Shown here piece by piece: positions 52,175 through 60,559 of a stretch of DNA of 64,000 nucleotides. Position numbers and translations under genes: made by a program. The stretch is from Nocardioides guangzhouensis (GTDB lineage Bacteria > Actinomycetota > Actinomycetes > Propionibacteriales > Nocardioidaceae): the NCBI RefSeq assembly GCF_004519545.1, contig NZ_SDKM01000020.1:684-64683 (forward strand). Direction: 5' to 3'. The notes beneath the pieces were generated by a model. The model had not been told where the DNA came from and searched no databases. It worked only from the letters and a program-made list of their open reading frames with translations. How positions within the stretch are numbered: position 1 is the stretch's first letter; each line of letters opens with the position of its first letter.

Positions 52175-52633
52175 TCAGGTGTACTTCTTGGCCGGCAGCA
52201 GCGCGCAGGTGATCCGCGAGGTGCACACGCGCTTGTCGTTCTCGTCGGTGATCACGATCTCGTACGTCGCCATGGAGCGCCCCAGGTGGGTCGCGGTCGC
52301 GACACCGGTCACCGTCCCGGAGGTGGCCGAGCGGTGGTGGGTGGCGTTGATGTCCACGCCGACCGAGAGCTTGTCCGGCCACGCGTGCAGGGCCGACCCG
52401 ACCGACCCCAGGGTCTCCGCCAGCACCACCGAGGCGCCGCCGTGGAGCAGGCCGTAGGGCTGGGTGTTGCCCGCCACCGGCATCGTGGCGACCACCCGCT
52501 CGGGGGAGATCTCGAGCAGCTCGATGCCCATCTTCTCGTTGAGCGCGCCCATGCCCTGGGGCATGGCGGCGAGGAAGTCGTCGATGGAGAGGCCGGCCGG
52601 CAGGGAGGGGGTGGCGTCGGTCATGGGCGCCAT
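52175..52633 (-). CDS. Hotdog-fold thioesterase (PaaI/MenI-like)
   Basis: 152 residues. The hotdog motif NTQPYGLLHGGASVVLAETLGS gives the HGG and catalytic Glu of PaaI-type acyl-CoA thioesterases; VDINATHHRSATSG follows. Substrate could be 1,4-dihydroxy-2-naphthoyl-CoA or phenylacetyl-type CoA esters. Start is uncertain between ATG 52633 and ATG 52624. Divergent from polA, sharing a region of under 50 bases. Confidence 0.8.
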   Translation of the reverse strand: MAPMTDATPSLPAGLSIDDFLAAMPQGMGALNEKMGIELLEISPERVVATMPVAGNTQPYGLLHGGASVVLAETLGSVGSALHAWPDKLSVGVDINATHHRSATSGTVTGVATATHLGRSMATYEIVITDENDKRVCTSRITCALLPAKKYT

Positions 52634-52680
52634 TGTGGCCCACCCCCGACCTGTCGGCGGCAGTGGATAGAGTCCGGAGG

Positions 52681-55425
52681 GTGACCGACACCGCCGCCAC
52701 GACGCCCGACAGCACCACGGATCCGAGCACCGGTCAGACGGCCGGCGCGGGCCGTCCCCGCCTGCTCCTCCTCGACGGTCACTCCCTGGCCTACCGGGCG
52801 TTCTTCGCGCTCCCGGTGGAGAACTTCTCGACCACCACCGGGCAGCACACGAACGCGGTCTACGGCTTCACCTCGATGCTGGTCAACGTGCTGCGCGACG
52901 AGAAGCCGACCCACGTCGCGGTGGCGTTCGACGTGTCCCGCCACACGTTCCGCCTCGAGGAGTACGCCGACTACAAGGCCAAGCGCAACAAGACGCCCTC
53001 GGAGTTCAGCAGCCAGCTGCCCCTGATCGAGAAGGTGCTCACGACGTTCGGGATCACCTTCCTCAAGAAGGACGGCTACGAGGCCGACGACATCATCGCC
53101 ACGCTCACCACGCAGGCCGTCGAGGGTGGCATGGAGGTGCTGATCCTCACCGGTGACCGCGACTCGCTCCAGCTCGTCAGCGACGACGCGACCGTGCTCT
53201 ACCCGATGCGCGGCGTCTCCGACCTGGCCCGGATGACACCCGAGGCGGTCGAGACGAAGTACGGCGTCCCGCCGCACCGCTACCCCGAGCTCGCGGCCAT
53301 CGTGGGCGAGACCTCCGACAACCTGCCGGGTGTGCCGGGCGTCGGTCAGGGCTTCGCCGCCAAGTGGATCAACCAGTACGACGGCCTCGACAACGTGATC
53401 GCGCACGCCGACCAGATCACGGGCAAGAAGGGGGAGGCGCTGCGCGAGCACCTCGGCGACGTGATCCGCAACCGCCACCTCAACGCGCTGGTCCGCGACC
53501 TCGACCTCGAGCGCCAGCCCGGTGACCTCGTGCTGGCCCCGTGGGACCGGCACACGGCGCTGACCCTCTTCGACGACCTCGAGTTCCGGGGCGAGCTCCG
53601 CACCCGCACCATCGACACGCTCGGTCCCGACGAGGAGCCGGTTGAGGAGGGCGGCTTCGAGCTGACCGGGCGCCGCCTCGGGCCGGGCGACGTCGCGGAG
53701 TTCCTCGGCGGTCTGGGCGACCAGCACGTCGGCGTGCACGTCCGGGGGCACTGGGGATCGGGGACCGGAAGCGTCGACGGGATCGCCATCGCGGACGTCA
53801 GCGGACTCGCGGCGTACCTCGACGTCGGTGGTCTCACCCCCGAGGACGACGCGGCGCTGGCGACCTGGCTGGCGGACCCGGACCGTCCCAAGGTGCTCCA
53901 CGACGTCAAGGGGCCGGCGCACGCGCTGGCCGCCCAGGGCTGGACGCTCGAGGGCGTGGTCAGCGACACCGCCCTCGCGGCGTACCTCGTGCAGCCCGAC
54001 CAGCGTTCCTACGACCTGTCCGACCTCACCCTGCGCTACCTCCGCCGCGAGCTGCGGACGGAGCAGGAGGACGACCAGGACTCCCTGTTCGACGACCCGG
54101 CCGGGGGTGGCGACGAGGTCGCAGACACCGCGATGCTGCACGCGCGGGCCGTGATCGACCTCGCCGAGGCGCTCGACGGCGAGGTCGAGGCCGCCGGGGG
54201 CACCCGCCTCCTGGCCGAGGTCGAGCTGCCGCTGGTGCGCGTCCTCGGGGAGATGGAACGGGTCGGCATCGCGGTCGACACCGACCACCTCGAGCAGCTC
54301 GAGAGCCACTTCGCGGCGGAGGTGCGGCGAGCCGCCGACGAGGCGTTCGCGGTGATCGGCAAGGAGATCAACCTCGGCTCGCCCAAGCAGCTGCAGGTCG
54401 TGCTGTTCGACGAGCTCGGCATGCCCAAGACCAAGCGCACCAAGACCGGCTACACCACCGACGCCGACGCGCTCCAGCAGCTCTACGTCCAGACCGAGCA
54501 CCCGTTCCTGCTGCACCTGCTGCGGCACCGCGACGTGGCGCGGCTCCGCCAGACGCTCGAGGGGCTGCTGAAGACGGTGGCGCCGGACGGCCGGATCCAC
54601 ACCACGTTCAACCAGATGATCGCGGCGACAGGGCGGCTCTCCTCGACCGACCCGAACCTGCAGAACATCCCGATCCGCACCGAGGAGGGGCGACGGATCC
54701 GCGAGGGCTTCGTGGTCGGCCCCGGCTACGACTGCCTGATGACCGCCGACTACAGCCAGATCGAGATGCGGATCATGGCCCACCTCTCGGGCGACGAGCT
54801 GCTCATCGAGGCGTTCCGGTCCGGACGCGACTTCCACTCGATCACCGCGTCGCGGGTCTTCGACGTGCCCGCGGACGAGGTCACCGTGGAGATGCGGGCC
54901 AAGATCAAGGCGATGAACTACGGCCTGGCCTACGGGCTGTCGGCGTTCGGCCTCGGCCAGCAGCTGCGGATCGAGCCGGGCGAGGCCCGCGGCCTCATGG
55001 ACGAGTACTTCGAGACCTTCGGCGGGGTGCGCGACTACCTCCGCGGCGTCGTCGACGAGGCCCGCAAGGCGGGCTTCACCGAGACCATCTGGGGCCGGCG
55101 TCGCTACCTCCCCGACCTCACCAGCGACAACCGCCAGCGCCGGGACATGGCCGAGCGGATGGCCCTGAACGCCCCGATCCAGGGATCGGCGGCCGATCTG
55201 ATCAAGGTCGCGATGCTCAACACGGACCGGGCGTTGCGCGAGGCCGGCCTGGCCTCCCGGATGCTGCTCCAGGTCCACGACGAGCTCGTGTTCGAGGTCG
55301 CCGACGGGGAGCGGGACCAGCTGGAGAAGCTGGTGCGGGAGGAGATGGCCGGCGCTGCCGACCTGACCGTTCCGCTCGACGTCTCGGTCGGCACCGGGCA
55401 CAGCTGGCACGAGGCCGCGCACTGA
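52681..55425 (+). CDS. polA: DNA polymerase I
   Basis: 914 residues. N-terminal 5'-3' exonuclease (RLLLLDGHSLAYRAFF, VAFDVSRHTFR, DDIIATL, GDRDSLQLV). The middle 3'-5' exonuclease-like domain (about 330-510) lacks the DxE metal residues (GIAIADVSG), so proofreading is probably absent, as in mycobacterial PolA. The C-terminal polymerase has motif A TADYSQIEMRI, motif B RAKIKAMNYGLAYG and motif C VHDELVFEV. The GTG at 52681 lies 7 bases after TAGAGT (52668-52673), a leaderless start. Confidence 0.95.
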   Translation: MTDTAATTPDSTTDPSTGQTAGAGRPRLLLLDGHSLAYRAFFALPVENFSTTTGQHTNAVYGFTSMLVNVLRDEKPTHVAVAFDVSRHTFRLEEYADYKAKRNKTPSEFSSQLPLIEKVLTTFGITFLKKDGYEADDIIATLTTQAVEGGMEVLILTGDRDSLQLVSDDATVLYPMRGVSDLARMTPEAVETKYGVPPHRYPELAAIVGETSDNLPGVPGVGQGFAAKWINQYDGLDNVIAHADQITGKKGEALREHLGDVIRNRHLNALVRDLDLERQPGDLVLAPWDRHTALTLFDDLEFRGELRTRTIDTLGPDEEPVEEGGFELTGRRLGPGDVAEFLGGLGDQHVGVHVRGHWGSGTGSVDGIAIADVSGLAAYLDVGGLTPEDDAALATWLADPDRPKVLHDVKGPAHALAAQGWTLEGVVSDTALAAYLVQPDQRSYDLSDLTLRYLRRELRTEQEDDQDSLFDDPAGGGDEVADTAMLHARAVIDLAEALDGEVEAAGGTRLLAEVELPLVRVLGEMERVGIAVDTDHLEQLESHFAAEVRRAADEAFAVIGKEINLGSPKQLQVVLFDELGMPKTKRTKTGYTTDADALQQLYVQTEHPFLLHLLRHRDVARLRQTLEGLLKTVAPDGRIHTTFNQMIAATGRLSSTDPNLQNIPIRTEEGRRIREGFVVGPGYDCLMTADYSQIEMRIMAHLSGDELLIEAFRSGRDFHSITASRVFDVPADEVTVEMRAKIKAMNYGLAYGLSAFGLGQQLRIEPGEARGLMDEYFETFGGVRDYLRGVVDEARKAGFTETIWGRRRYLPDLTSDNRQRRDMAERMALNAPIQGSAADLIKVAMLNTDRALREAGLASRMLLQVHDELVFEVADGERDQLEKLVREEMAGAADLTVPLDVSVGTGHSWHEAAH

Positions 55426-55438
55426 CGCAGTCGACAGT

Positions 55439-55457
55439 TATCGATTGACAATCGATA
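55439..55457. promoter_or_regulatory. 19-base perfect palindrome, probable operator of the DUF2975/XRE pair
   Basis: TATCGATTG and CAATCGATA flank a single central A, ending 22 bases before the DUF2975 start. AT-rich against its surroundings and ideally placed for autoregulation by the downstream XRE repressor. Confidence 0.65.
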
Positions 55458-55479
55458 GGTAACCACCGAAACTCGATCC

Positions 55480-55956
55480 ATGATCGAGCGTCACGTCGTC
55501 CTTGTGCTGCGGGTCTTCCTGGTCGCGCTGTTCGGGATCCTGGTCGTCCTCCAGACCCTCTCGTTGCCCGGGCAGTTCGCCCACATGGCCGAGGAGTCGC
55601 CGGACCGGGCCCACCTGCGGTGGCCGCTCACCGCCGTCACCGTGTTCTGGGTGCTGTGCGTGCAGGTGGTCGTGGTGGCGACCTGGAAGCTGCTCACCCG
55701 GGTCAAGGAGGACCGGATCTTCAGCGAGGCGTCGCTGGTGTGGGTGGACACGATCGTGTGGGCGGTCGGTGCCGGCTGGACGGTGCTGGTCGGCTTCTTC
55801 CTGTACGTCGGGTTCACCGCCGACGACCCGGGGCTCCCGCTGCTGCTGTTCCTGATGGTGACCGGGGGAGCGGTGCTCGGTCTCCTGATGGTGGTGCTCC
55901 GGGCGCTCCTGCGGCAGGCCACCGAGCTGCGGACCGACATGGAAGCGGTCATCTGA
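55480..55956 (+). CDS. DUF2975 membrane protein
   Basis: 158 residues with four membrane helices (about 7-27, 47-67, 85-108, 118-140) and a short cytoplasmic loop with KEDRIFSEASLVWVD between helices two and three, typical of DUF2975. These proteins are encoded with small XRE regulators; role unknown. The stop TGA overlaps the regulator's ATG. Confidence 0.8.
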   Translation: MIERHVVLVLRVFLVALFGILVVLQTLSLPGQFAHMAEESPDRAHLRWPLTAVTVFWVLCVQVVVVATWKLLTRVKEDRIFSEASLVWVDTIVWAVGAGWTVLVGFFLYVGFTADDPGLPLLLFLMVTGGAVLGLLMVVLRALLRQATELRTDMEAVI

Positions 55957-56165
55957 TGCCGATCGTGGTGCGGATCGACGTCGAGCTGGCGCGCCGCAAG
56001 ATGAGCGTCGGCGACTTCGCCGAGCGGGTCGGGCTGACCCCGGCGAACGTCGCGGTGCTCAAGAACGGCCGGGCCAAGGCGGTGCGGTTCAGCACGCTGG
56101 AGGCGATGTGCCGGGTGCTGGACTGCCAGCCCGGAGACCTGCTCGAGTGGGTCGACGAGGCCTAG
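55956..56165 (+). CDS. Small XRE-family HTH regulator (YozG-like)
   Basis: 69 residues, essentially one HTH_XRE domain: VRIDVELARRKMSVGDFAERVGLTPANVAVLKNG, then FSTLEAMCRVLDCQPGDLLEW. It matches the compact repressors paired with DUF2975. The ATG at 55956 overlaps the DUF2975 stop, so it is translationally coupled. Its end overlaps the convergent flippase gene by 4 bases. Likely binds the palindrome at 55439. Confidence 0.85.
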   Translation: MPIVVRIDVELARRKMSVGDFAERVGLTPANVAVLKNGRAKAVRFSTLEAMCRVLDCQPGDLLEWVDEA

Positions 56166-57436
56166 TCGGGAACGTCGCCGGCGGCCGGTAGCGCGAAGCC
56201 GCTGCCGGGCCGCTCGGTGTGGTGCCGGACCAGGTAGAGGCTGACCAGGGTCAGCAGCACCAGCAGCGTGATGTCGACGGAGAGCACCACGGCGATCAGT
56301 GCGTCCAGCGTGGAGACGGTGAGACCGAGCCCGACCAGCGCGACGAGCCCGCCCCAGACCAGGTAGACCGAGCGCTGGCCCTGGCGGGCCAGCACCGAGT
56401 ACACGAGCAGCTGCAGCATCGCCAGCACCGTGCCGAGGACCGCGAAGAGCCACAGCCGCGACTGGATCTCGGCGTACTCCTGGCCACCGACGAACACCAG
56501 CGCCAGCCCGGACAGCAGCCAGGCACCGGCGGTCGCGACCACGCCGAGCACCCCGACCAGGGCCAGGCTCCGGGTCAACGCGCGGCGCCGCTCGCTCGCC
56601 GACGACATCGCCGGGAAGGCCAGCACCACCACGAACTGCGGCAGGAACAGCACGGCCTTGGTGAGGATCAGGCCACCCGCGTAGAGGCCGGCGTCGTGGT
56701 CGGAGAGCACGTTGCGGGCGACGATCACGTCGGCGTTGGAGAGCGCGAAGAACGCGAACAGCGCCTGGCTGTTGTGCACGGTCTCGCGAATGACCGGGCG
56801 CAGGCTGTGGTGCTCGCCGACGTCGCCCGGGGCACGTTCGTTGCGCAGGGCGTACCAGCCGACCACGATCGGCGCGAACTGCCCGATGACGACACCGAGC
56901 ATGGCGGTGAGCTCGCTCGGCTCGAGGACGATCAGCGCGGTGCCGACGAGCAGGCGGGGGAGACCGTTGGCCACGTAGACCAGCGACAGCGCCTCCCAGC
57001 GGCGCTCGCCCTGCAGGATGCCGGCCTGGCCGCCCATCACCGTCATCGGGACCGCGGCGACCGCGACCAGTGCGGCGGCCGCGTAGCTGTCGAGCCGCAG
57101 CACCAGGTTGACCAGCGGCGTGAGCACGAGCAGCAGCGCACCGACCGCCAGTGCCGCGCGGTAGGTGACCGCCATGATCGTCTGCTCGATCTGCCCGACG
57201 TGGCCGGGCTCGGCGGAGATGCGCCGCGCGGCGGTCGCCTGAAGGCCGAGTTGGAGCACGCTGATCACGAGGAGGGTGGCCATGAGGCCGGCGAACGCGC
57301 CGTACTGCTTCGGGCCGAGCAGGCGTGCCGCGACCATCGTGTACGCGTACGTCGCCACGTTCATGAGACCGATCGCCACAGCGATCGAGCTGCCGCCGAC
57401 CAGCCACTTCGGCAGCGTCTTCCCCGCGAAACTCAC
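56162..57436 (-). CDS. Polysaccharide flippase-like protein (MOP/Wzx family)
   Basis: 424 residues, about 12 membrane helices. The N-terminal GGSSIAVAIGLMNVATYAYTMVAARLLGPKQYGAFAGLMA is typical of Wzx/oligosaccharide flippases, with ARRI-type loops between pairs of helices. It could export a lipid-linked saccharide made by the neighbouring envelope genes. The second GTG, at 57436, is chosen because TAGGCT (57448-57443) lies 6 bases upstream, a leaderless configuration. Confidence 0.8.
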   Translation of the reverse strand: MSFAGKTLPKWLVGGSSIAVAIGLMNVATYAYTMVAARLLGPKQYGAFAGLMATLLVISVLQLGLQATAARRISAEPGHVGQIEQTIMAVTYRAALAVGALLLVLTPLVNLVLRLDSYAAAALVAVAAVPMTVMGGQAGILQGERRWEALSLVYVANGLPRLLVGTALIVLEPSELTAMLGVVIGQFAPIVVGWYALRNERAPGDVGEHHSLRPVIRETVHNSQALFAFFALSNADVIVARNVLSDHDAGLYAGGLILTKAVLFLPQFVVVLAFPAMSSASERRRALTRSLALVGVLGVVATAGAWLLSGLALVFVGGQEYAEIQSRLWLFAVLGTVLAMLQLLVYSVLARQGQRSVYLVWGGLVALVGLGLTVSTLDALIAVVLSVDITLLVLLTLVSLYLVRHHTERPGSGFALPAAGDVPD

Positions 57437-57555
57437 CACGCGAGCCTAAGGGGTGCCCTTCGGGAAGCCCGCGACCGGCGCGCGGCCTGCGTCGCAGGCA
57501 GTCGGTCGTGCGGCGTTCCGGAGACCCGGCGCGGGGCGGCCCTAGACTCTCGCCG

Positions 57556-58422
57556 GTGAGCATGACCAGTCCCGTCGTTCGCGCCATGCGCCCGCGGCAG
57601 TGGATCAAGAACCTGCTGGTGCTGGCTGCTCCGCTGGCCGCGGGCGAGCTGTTCGACCCGTCGGTCGCAGGACCGACAGCCCTCGCCTTCGCTGCGTTCT
57701 GCCTGATGTCGTCGGCGGTCTACCTCGTCAACGACTGTGCGGACGTCGAGTCCGACCGCGTCCACCCCCGCAAGCGGTTCCGGCCCATCGCCGCGGGCGA
57801 GCTCACCGTGCGCACCGCCCTCGTCGTGGCCGGCGTGCTGGTCGCCGCCAGTCTCGCGCTGGCGCTCGTGGCGGGCTGGTCGCTGGCGGCAATCCTGGCC
57901 GGCTACTTCCTCATGCAGGTCGGCTACGCGCTCTGGTTCAAGCACGAACCGGTCCTCGACATCACCGTCGTGACGGTCGGGTTCCTCCTCCGTGCCGTCG
58001 CCGGCGGCGTCGCGGCTGACCTCGCGATCTCCCAGTGGTTTCTGCTGGTGGCCGGCTTCGGATCCCTGTTCATCGTGGCGGGCAAGCGCTACTCCGAGCT
58101 GCACACGATCGGCAGTGAGGCCGGCACCCGCCGGTCGCTGGTGCGCTACACCGACACCTACCTCAGGTTCGTCTGGAGCGTGGCTGCGGCGGCAACGGTC
58201 ATGTCGTACAGCCTGTGGGCCTTCGAGAACTCCGGCACGACCGAGGTGCCCTGGCACACGATCTCGATCCTGCCGTTCGTCGTCGGCCTGCTGCGGTACG
58301 CCGTCGACATCGACGCCGGCCGGGCTGCCGAGCCCGAGGACATCGTGGTCGCCGACCGGCTGCTCCAGGCGATCGGCGTGTGCTGGCTCGCCCCGCTGTG
58401 CCTGGGGGTGCTCGGTGTCTGA
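57556..58422 (+). CDS. ubiA: UbiA-family decaprenyl-phosphate phosphoribosyltransferase-like protein
   Basis: 288 residues, about eight helices. The UbiA aspartate motifs are NDCADVESDRVHPRKRFRP (first) and the DTYLRF/RYTDTY region (second). Synteny with DprE1 and DprE2 and the likeness to mycobacterial Rv3806c indicate transfer of phosphoribose to decaprenyl phosphate, the first committed step to decaprenyl-phosphoryl arabinose. TAGACT (57543-57548) is 7 bases before the GTG at 57556. Overlaps dprE1 by 8 bases. Confidence 0.82.
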   Translation: MSMTSPVVRAMRPRQWIKNLLVLAAPLAAGELFDPSVAGPTALAFAAFCLMSSAVYLVNDCADVESDRVHPRKRFRPIAAGELTVRTALVVAGVLVAASLALALVAGWSLAAILAGYFLMQVGYALWFKHEPVLDITVVTVGFLLRAVAGGVAADLAISQWFLLVAGFGSLFIVAGKRYSELHTIGSEAGTRRSLVRYTDTYLRFVWSVAAAATVMSYSLWAFENSGTTEVPWHTISILPFVVGLLRYAVDIDAGRAAEPEDIVVADRLLQAIGVCWLAPLCLGVLGV

Positions 58423-59755
58423 GCGACGGTTGCTGACCGGATGGGGCGGGACCGCGCCGACGGCCGCCTCGACCGTGTCGGTCGCAGCGGCCGACCTTCC
58501 CCGGGTGGTCACCGGTTCCGGGGGGCGCGGTGTCATCGCGCGCGGCCTGGGGCGGTCGTACGGCGACGCGGCGCAGAACGCCGGCGGCACGGTCGTCCTG
58601 CCCTTGCCCGGCTGGTACGAGCTGGACGCCGGCCGCGGAACGGTGCGCGTGTCGGCCGGCACGAGCTTCCACGACCTGATGCGGGAGCTGATCCCGCGTG
58701 GATTCTTCGTCCCCGTCACCCCGGGCACCCGCTACGTGACGGTGGGCGGTGCGATCGCCGCCGACGTGCACGGCAAGAACCACCACCGCGTCGGCGCCCT
58801 CGGTGGCCAGGTCGTCGAGCTGGAGCTGCTCGGTGCAGACGGCACGGTGCGGACGGTGGGGCCCGGACGCGACCTGGACCTGTTCTGGGCGACGGTCGGG
58901 GGAATGGGTCTGACCGGCGTCATCACGTCGGCGGTGCTCCGGCTGCTCCCCGTCGAGACCGGCCAGATGGTGGTGGACACCGAGCGCCTCGACGACCTCG
59001 ACGCGGTGCTGACGCGGATGGCGGAGAGCGACGACGCGTTCACCTACTCGGTGGCCTGGATCGACACGCTGGCCCGCGGCCGGTCCATGGGGCGCTCGGT
59101 CCTGACCCGGGGCGAGCACGCCAGGCGGGAAGACCTGGCCGGGTCGCCGCGGCACCGCGCCGACGTCGTCCCGCACGACGCGCGGGTCGCGATGCCCTCC
59201 CTGCTGCCTCCGCACCTGATCTCCCGGCCGACCACGCTGGCCTTCAACGAGATGTGGTTCCGCAAGGCACCGCGACGGCGCGAGGGCCAGGTGCAGACCG
59301 TCGCGGCGTTCTTCCACCCGCTCGACGGGGTGCGGCACTGGAACCGCGTCTACGGTCGAGGCGGGTTCCTCCAGTACCAGTTCGTCGTGCCCGAGAACGA
59401 GGACGAGGCGCTGCGCCGGATCCTCGGACGCATCAGCCGGGCCGGCTACCCCTCCTTCCTCGCCGTCCTCAAGCGGTTCGGTCCGGGCGACCCCGGGCCC
59501 TTGTCCTTCCCGATGGCCGGATGGACGCTGGCGATCGACCTCCCGACGAGCCCGACGCTGCGCGGATTCCTCGCCGACCTCGACGGTCTCGTCGTGGCCT
59601 CCGGAGGCAGGGTCTACCTGGCCAAGGACTCGCGGATGGAGCCGGGCCTGCTCGCCGAGATGTACCCGCGGCTCGACGAGTTCCGGGCGGTCCGTGCTCG
59701 CGTGGACCCGGGGGGCGTGTTCCAATCAGACCTGTCCCGCCGGCTCCACCTCTAG
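58415..59755 (+). CDS. dprE1: Decaprenylphosphoryl-beta-D-ribose 2-oxidase (DprE1-like)
   Basis: 446 residues. FAD-binding VAO-type domain: ARGLGRSYGDAAQNAGG, TPGTRYVTVGGAIAADVHGKNHH, WATVGGMGLTGVI. The substrate domain ends FPMAGWTLAIDLP, AKDSRMEPG, MYPRLDEFRAVRARVDP. It oxidises the ribose 2'-OH before DprE2 reduces it, together epimerising ribose to arabinose. The residue matching the benzothiazinone-reactive Cys387 of M. tuberculosis DprE1 is Ala373. GTG start overlaps ubiA. Confidence 0.88.
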   Translation: MSERRLLTGWGGTAPTAASTVSVAAADLPRVVTGSGGRGVIARGLGRSYGDAAQNAGGTVVLPLPGWYELDAGRGTVRVSAGTSFHDLMRELIPRGFFVPVTPGTRYVTVGGAIAADVHGKNHHRVGALGGQVVELELLGADGTVRTVGPGRDLDLFWATVGGMGLTGVITSAVLRLLPVETGQMVVDTERLDDLDAVLTRMAESDDAFTYSVAWIDTLARGRSMGRSVLTRGEHARREDLAGSPRHRADVVPHDARVAMPSLLPPHLISRPTTLAFNEMWFRKAPRRREGQVQTVAAFFHPLDGVRHWNRVYGRGGFLQYQFVVPENEDEALRRILGRISRAGYPSFLAVLKRFGPGDPGPLSFPMAGWTLAIDLPTSPTLRGFLADLDGLVVASGGRVYLAKDSRMEPGLLAEMYPRLDEFRAVRARVDPGGVFQSDLSRRLHL

Positions 59756-59803
59756 GCCCGGCGGGCCGGCCTCGCTGCCGACCCCTTCCCCGCAAGGAGC
59801 GAC

Positions 59804-60559
59804 GTGATCAACTCCCTGGGCCAGCCCCAGTCCGTGCTGGTGCTCGGTGGAACCAGCGACATCGGCATGGCGACGCTGCGTGCCTGGTCCCGGACCTGCC
59901 GCCCGTACGTCGTGCTGGCCGCGCGGCCCGGACCCCGACGTGACCACGCCCTCGCGGAGGTGCGCGGGCTCGGGCTCGAGGTCGAGGCCGTGGACTTCGA
60001 CGCCGAGGACACCGACGCCCACCCCGACCTGATCCGCTCTGTGGCCGGGCAGCGGGACATCGACGTGGCGCTGGTGGCGTTCGGGCTGCTCGGGGACGAG
60101 GAACGGGCCTGGCAGGACCACGCGGCCGCCGTGGAGCTGGCCCGGGTCAACTACGTCGGTGCGGTCAGCGTCGGGGTGGTGCTGGCGGAGGTCATGCAGC
60201 AGCAGGGGCACGGGTCGATCGTGGTGCTGTCCTCGGTCGCCGGTGAGCGGGTGCGTCGGTCGAACTTCGTGTACGGGTCGACGAAGGCCGGGATGGACGG
60301 CTTCTACCTCGGCCTGGGAGAGGCGGTGCGCGACGCCGGCGTGCACGTGGCCGTCGTACGGCCGGGCTTCGTGCGGACCCGGATGACCGAGGGTCGCGAG
60401 GCCGCCCCCCTGGCCGTCGACGCGGACGACGTGGCCGCGGCCATCGTGCGGGCCGTGGCCGAGCGCCGGGAGCTGGTCTGGGTGCCGGGGCCGCTGCGCG
60501 CCGTGATGTCGGGGCTGCGGCACGTGCCCCGTCCTCTGTTCCGGCGCCTGCCGCTGTGA
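59804..60559 (+). CDS. dprE2: Decaprenylphosphoryl-2-keto-ribose reductase (DprE2-like SDR)
   Basis: 251 residues, short-chain dehydrogenase. VLVLGGTSDIGMA is the NAD(P) loop, SSVAGERVRRSNFVYGSTKAG contains the catalytic Ser, Tyr and Lys and the VRRSN run typical of DprE2, and VVRPGFVRTRMTEG follows. It partners the DprE1 homologue 48 bases upstream. AAGGAG precedes the GTG at 59804. Overlaps the next gene (GTGA). Confidence 0.88.
   Translation: MINSLGQPQSVLVLGGTSDIGMATLRAWSRTCRPYVVLAARPGPRRDHALAEVRGLGLEVEAVDFDAEDTDAHPDLIRSVAGQRDIDVALVAFGLLGDEERAWQDHAAAVELARVNYVGAVSVGVVLAEVMQQQGHGSIVVLSSVAGERVRRSNFVYGSTKAGMDGFYLGLGEAVRDAGVHVAVVRPGFVRTRMTEGREAAPLAVDADDVAAAIVRAVAERRELVWVPGPLRAVMSGLRHVPRPLFRRLPL

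Noticed and set aside
52621..55422. Long antisense frame across polA
   Set aside because: Same GC-bias artefact; polA itself has all family motifs.
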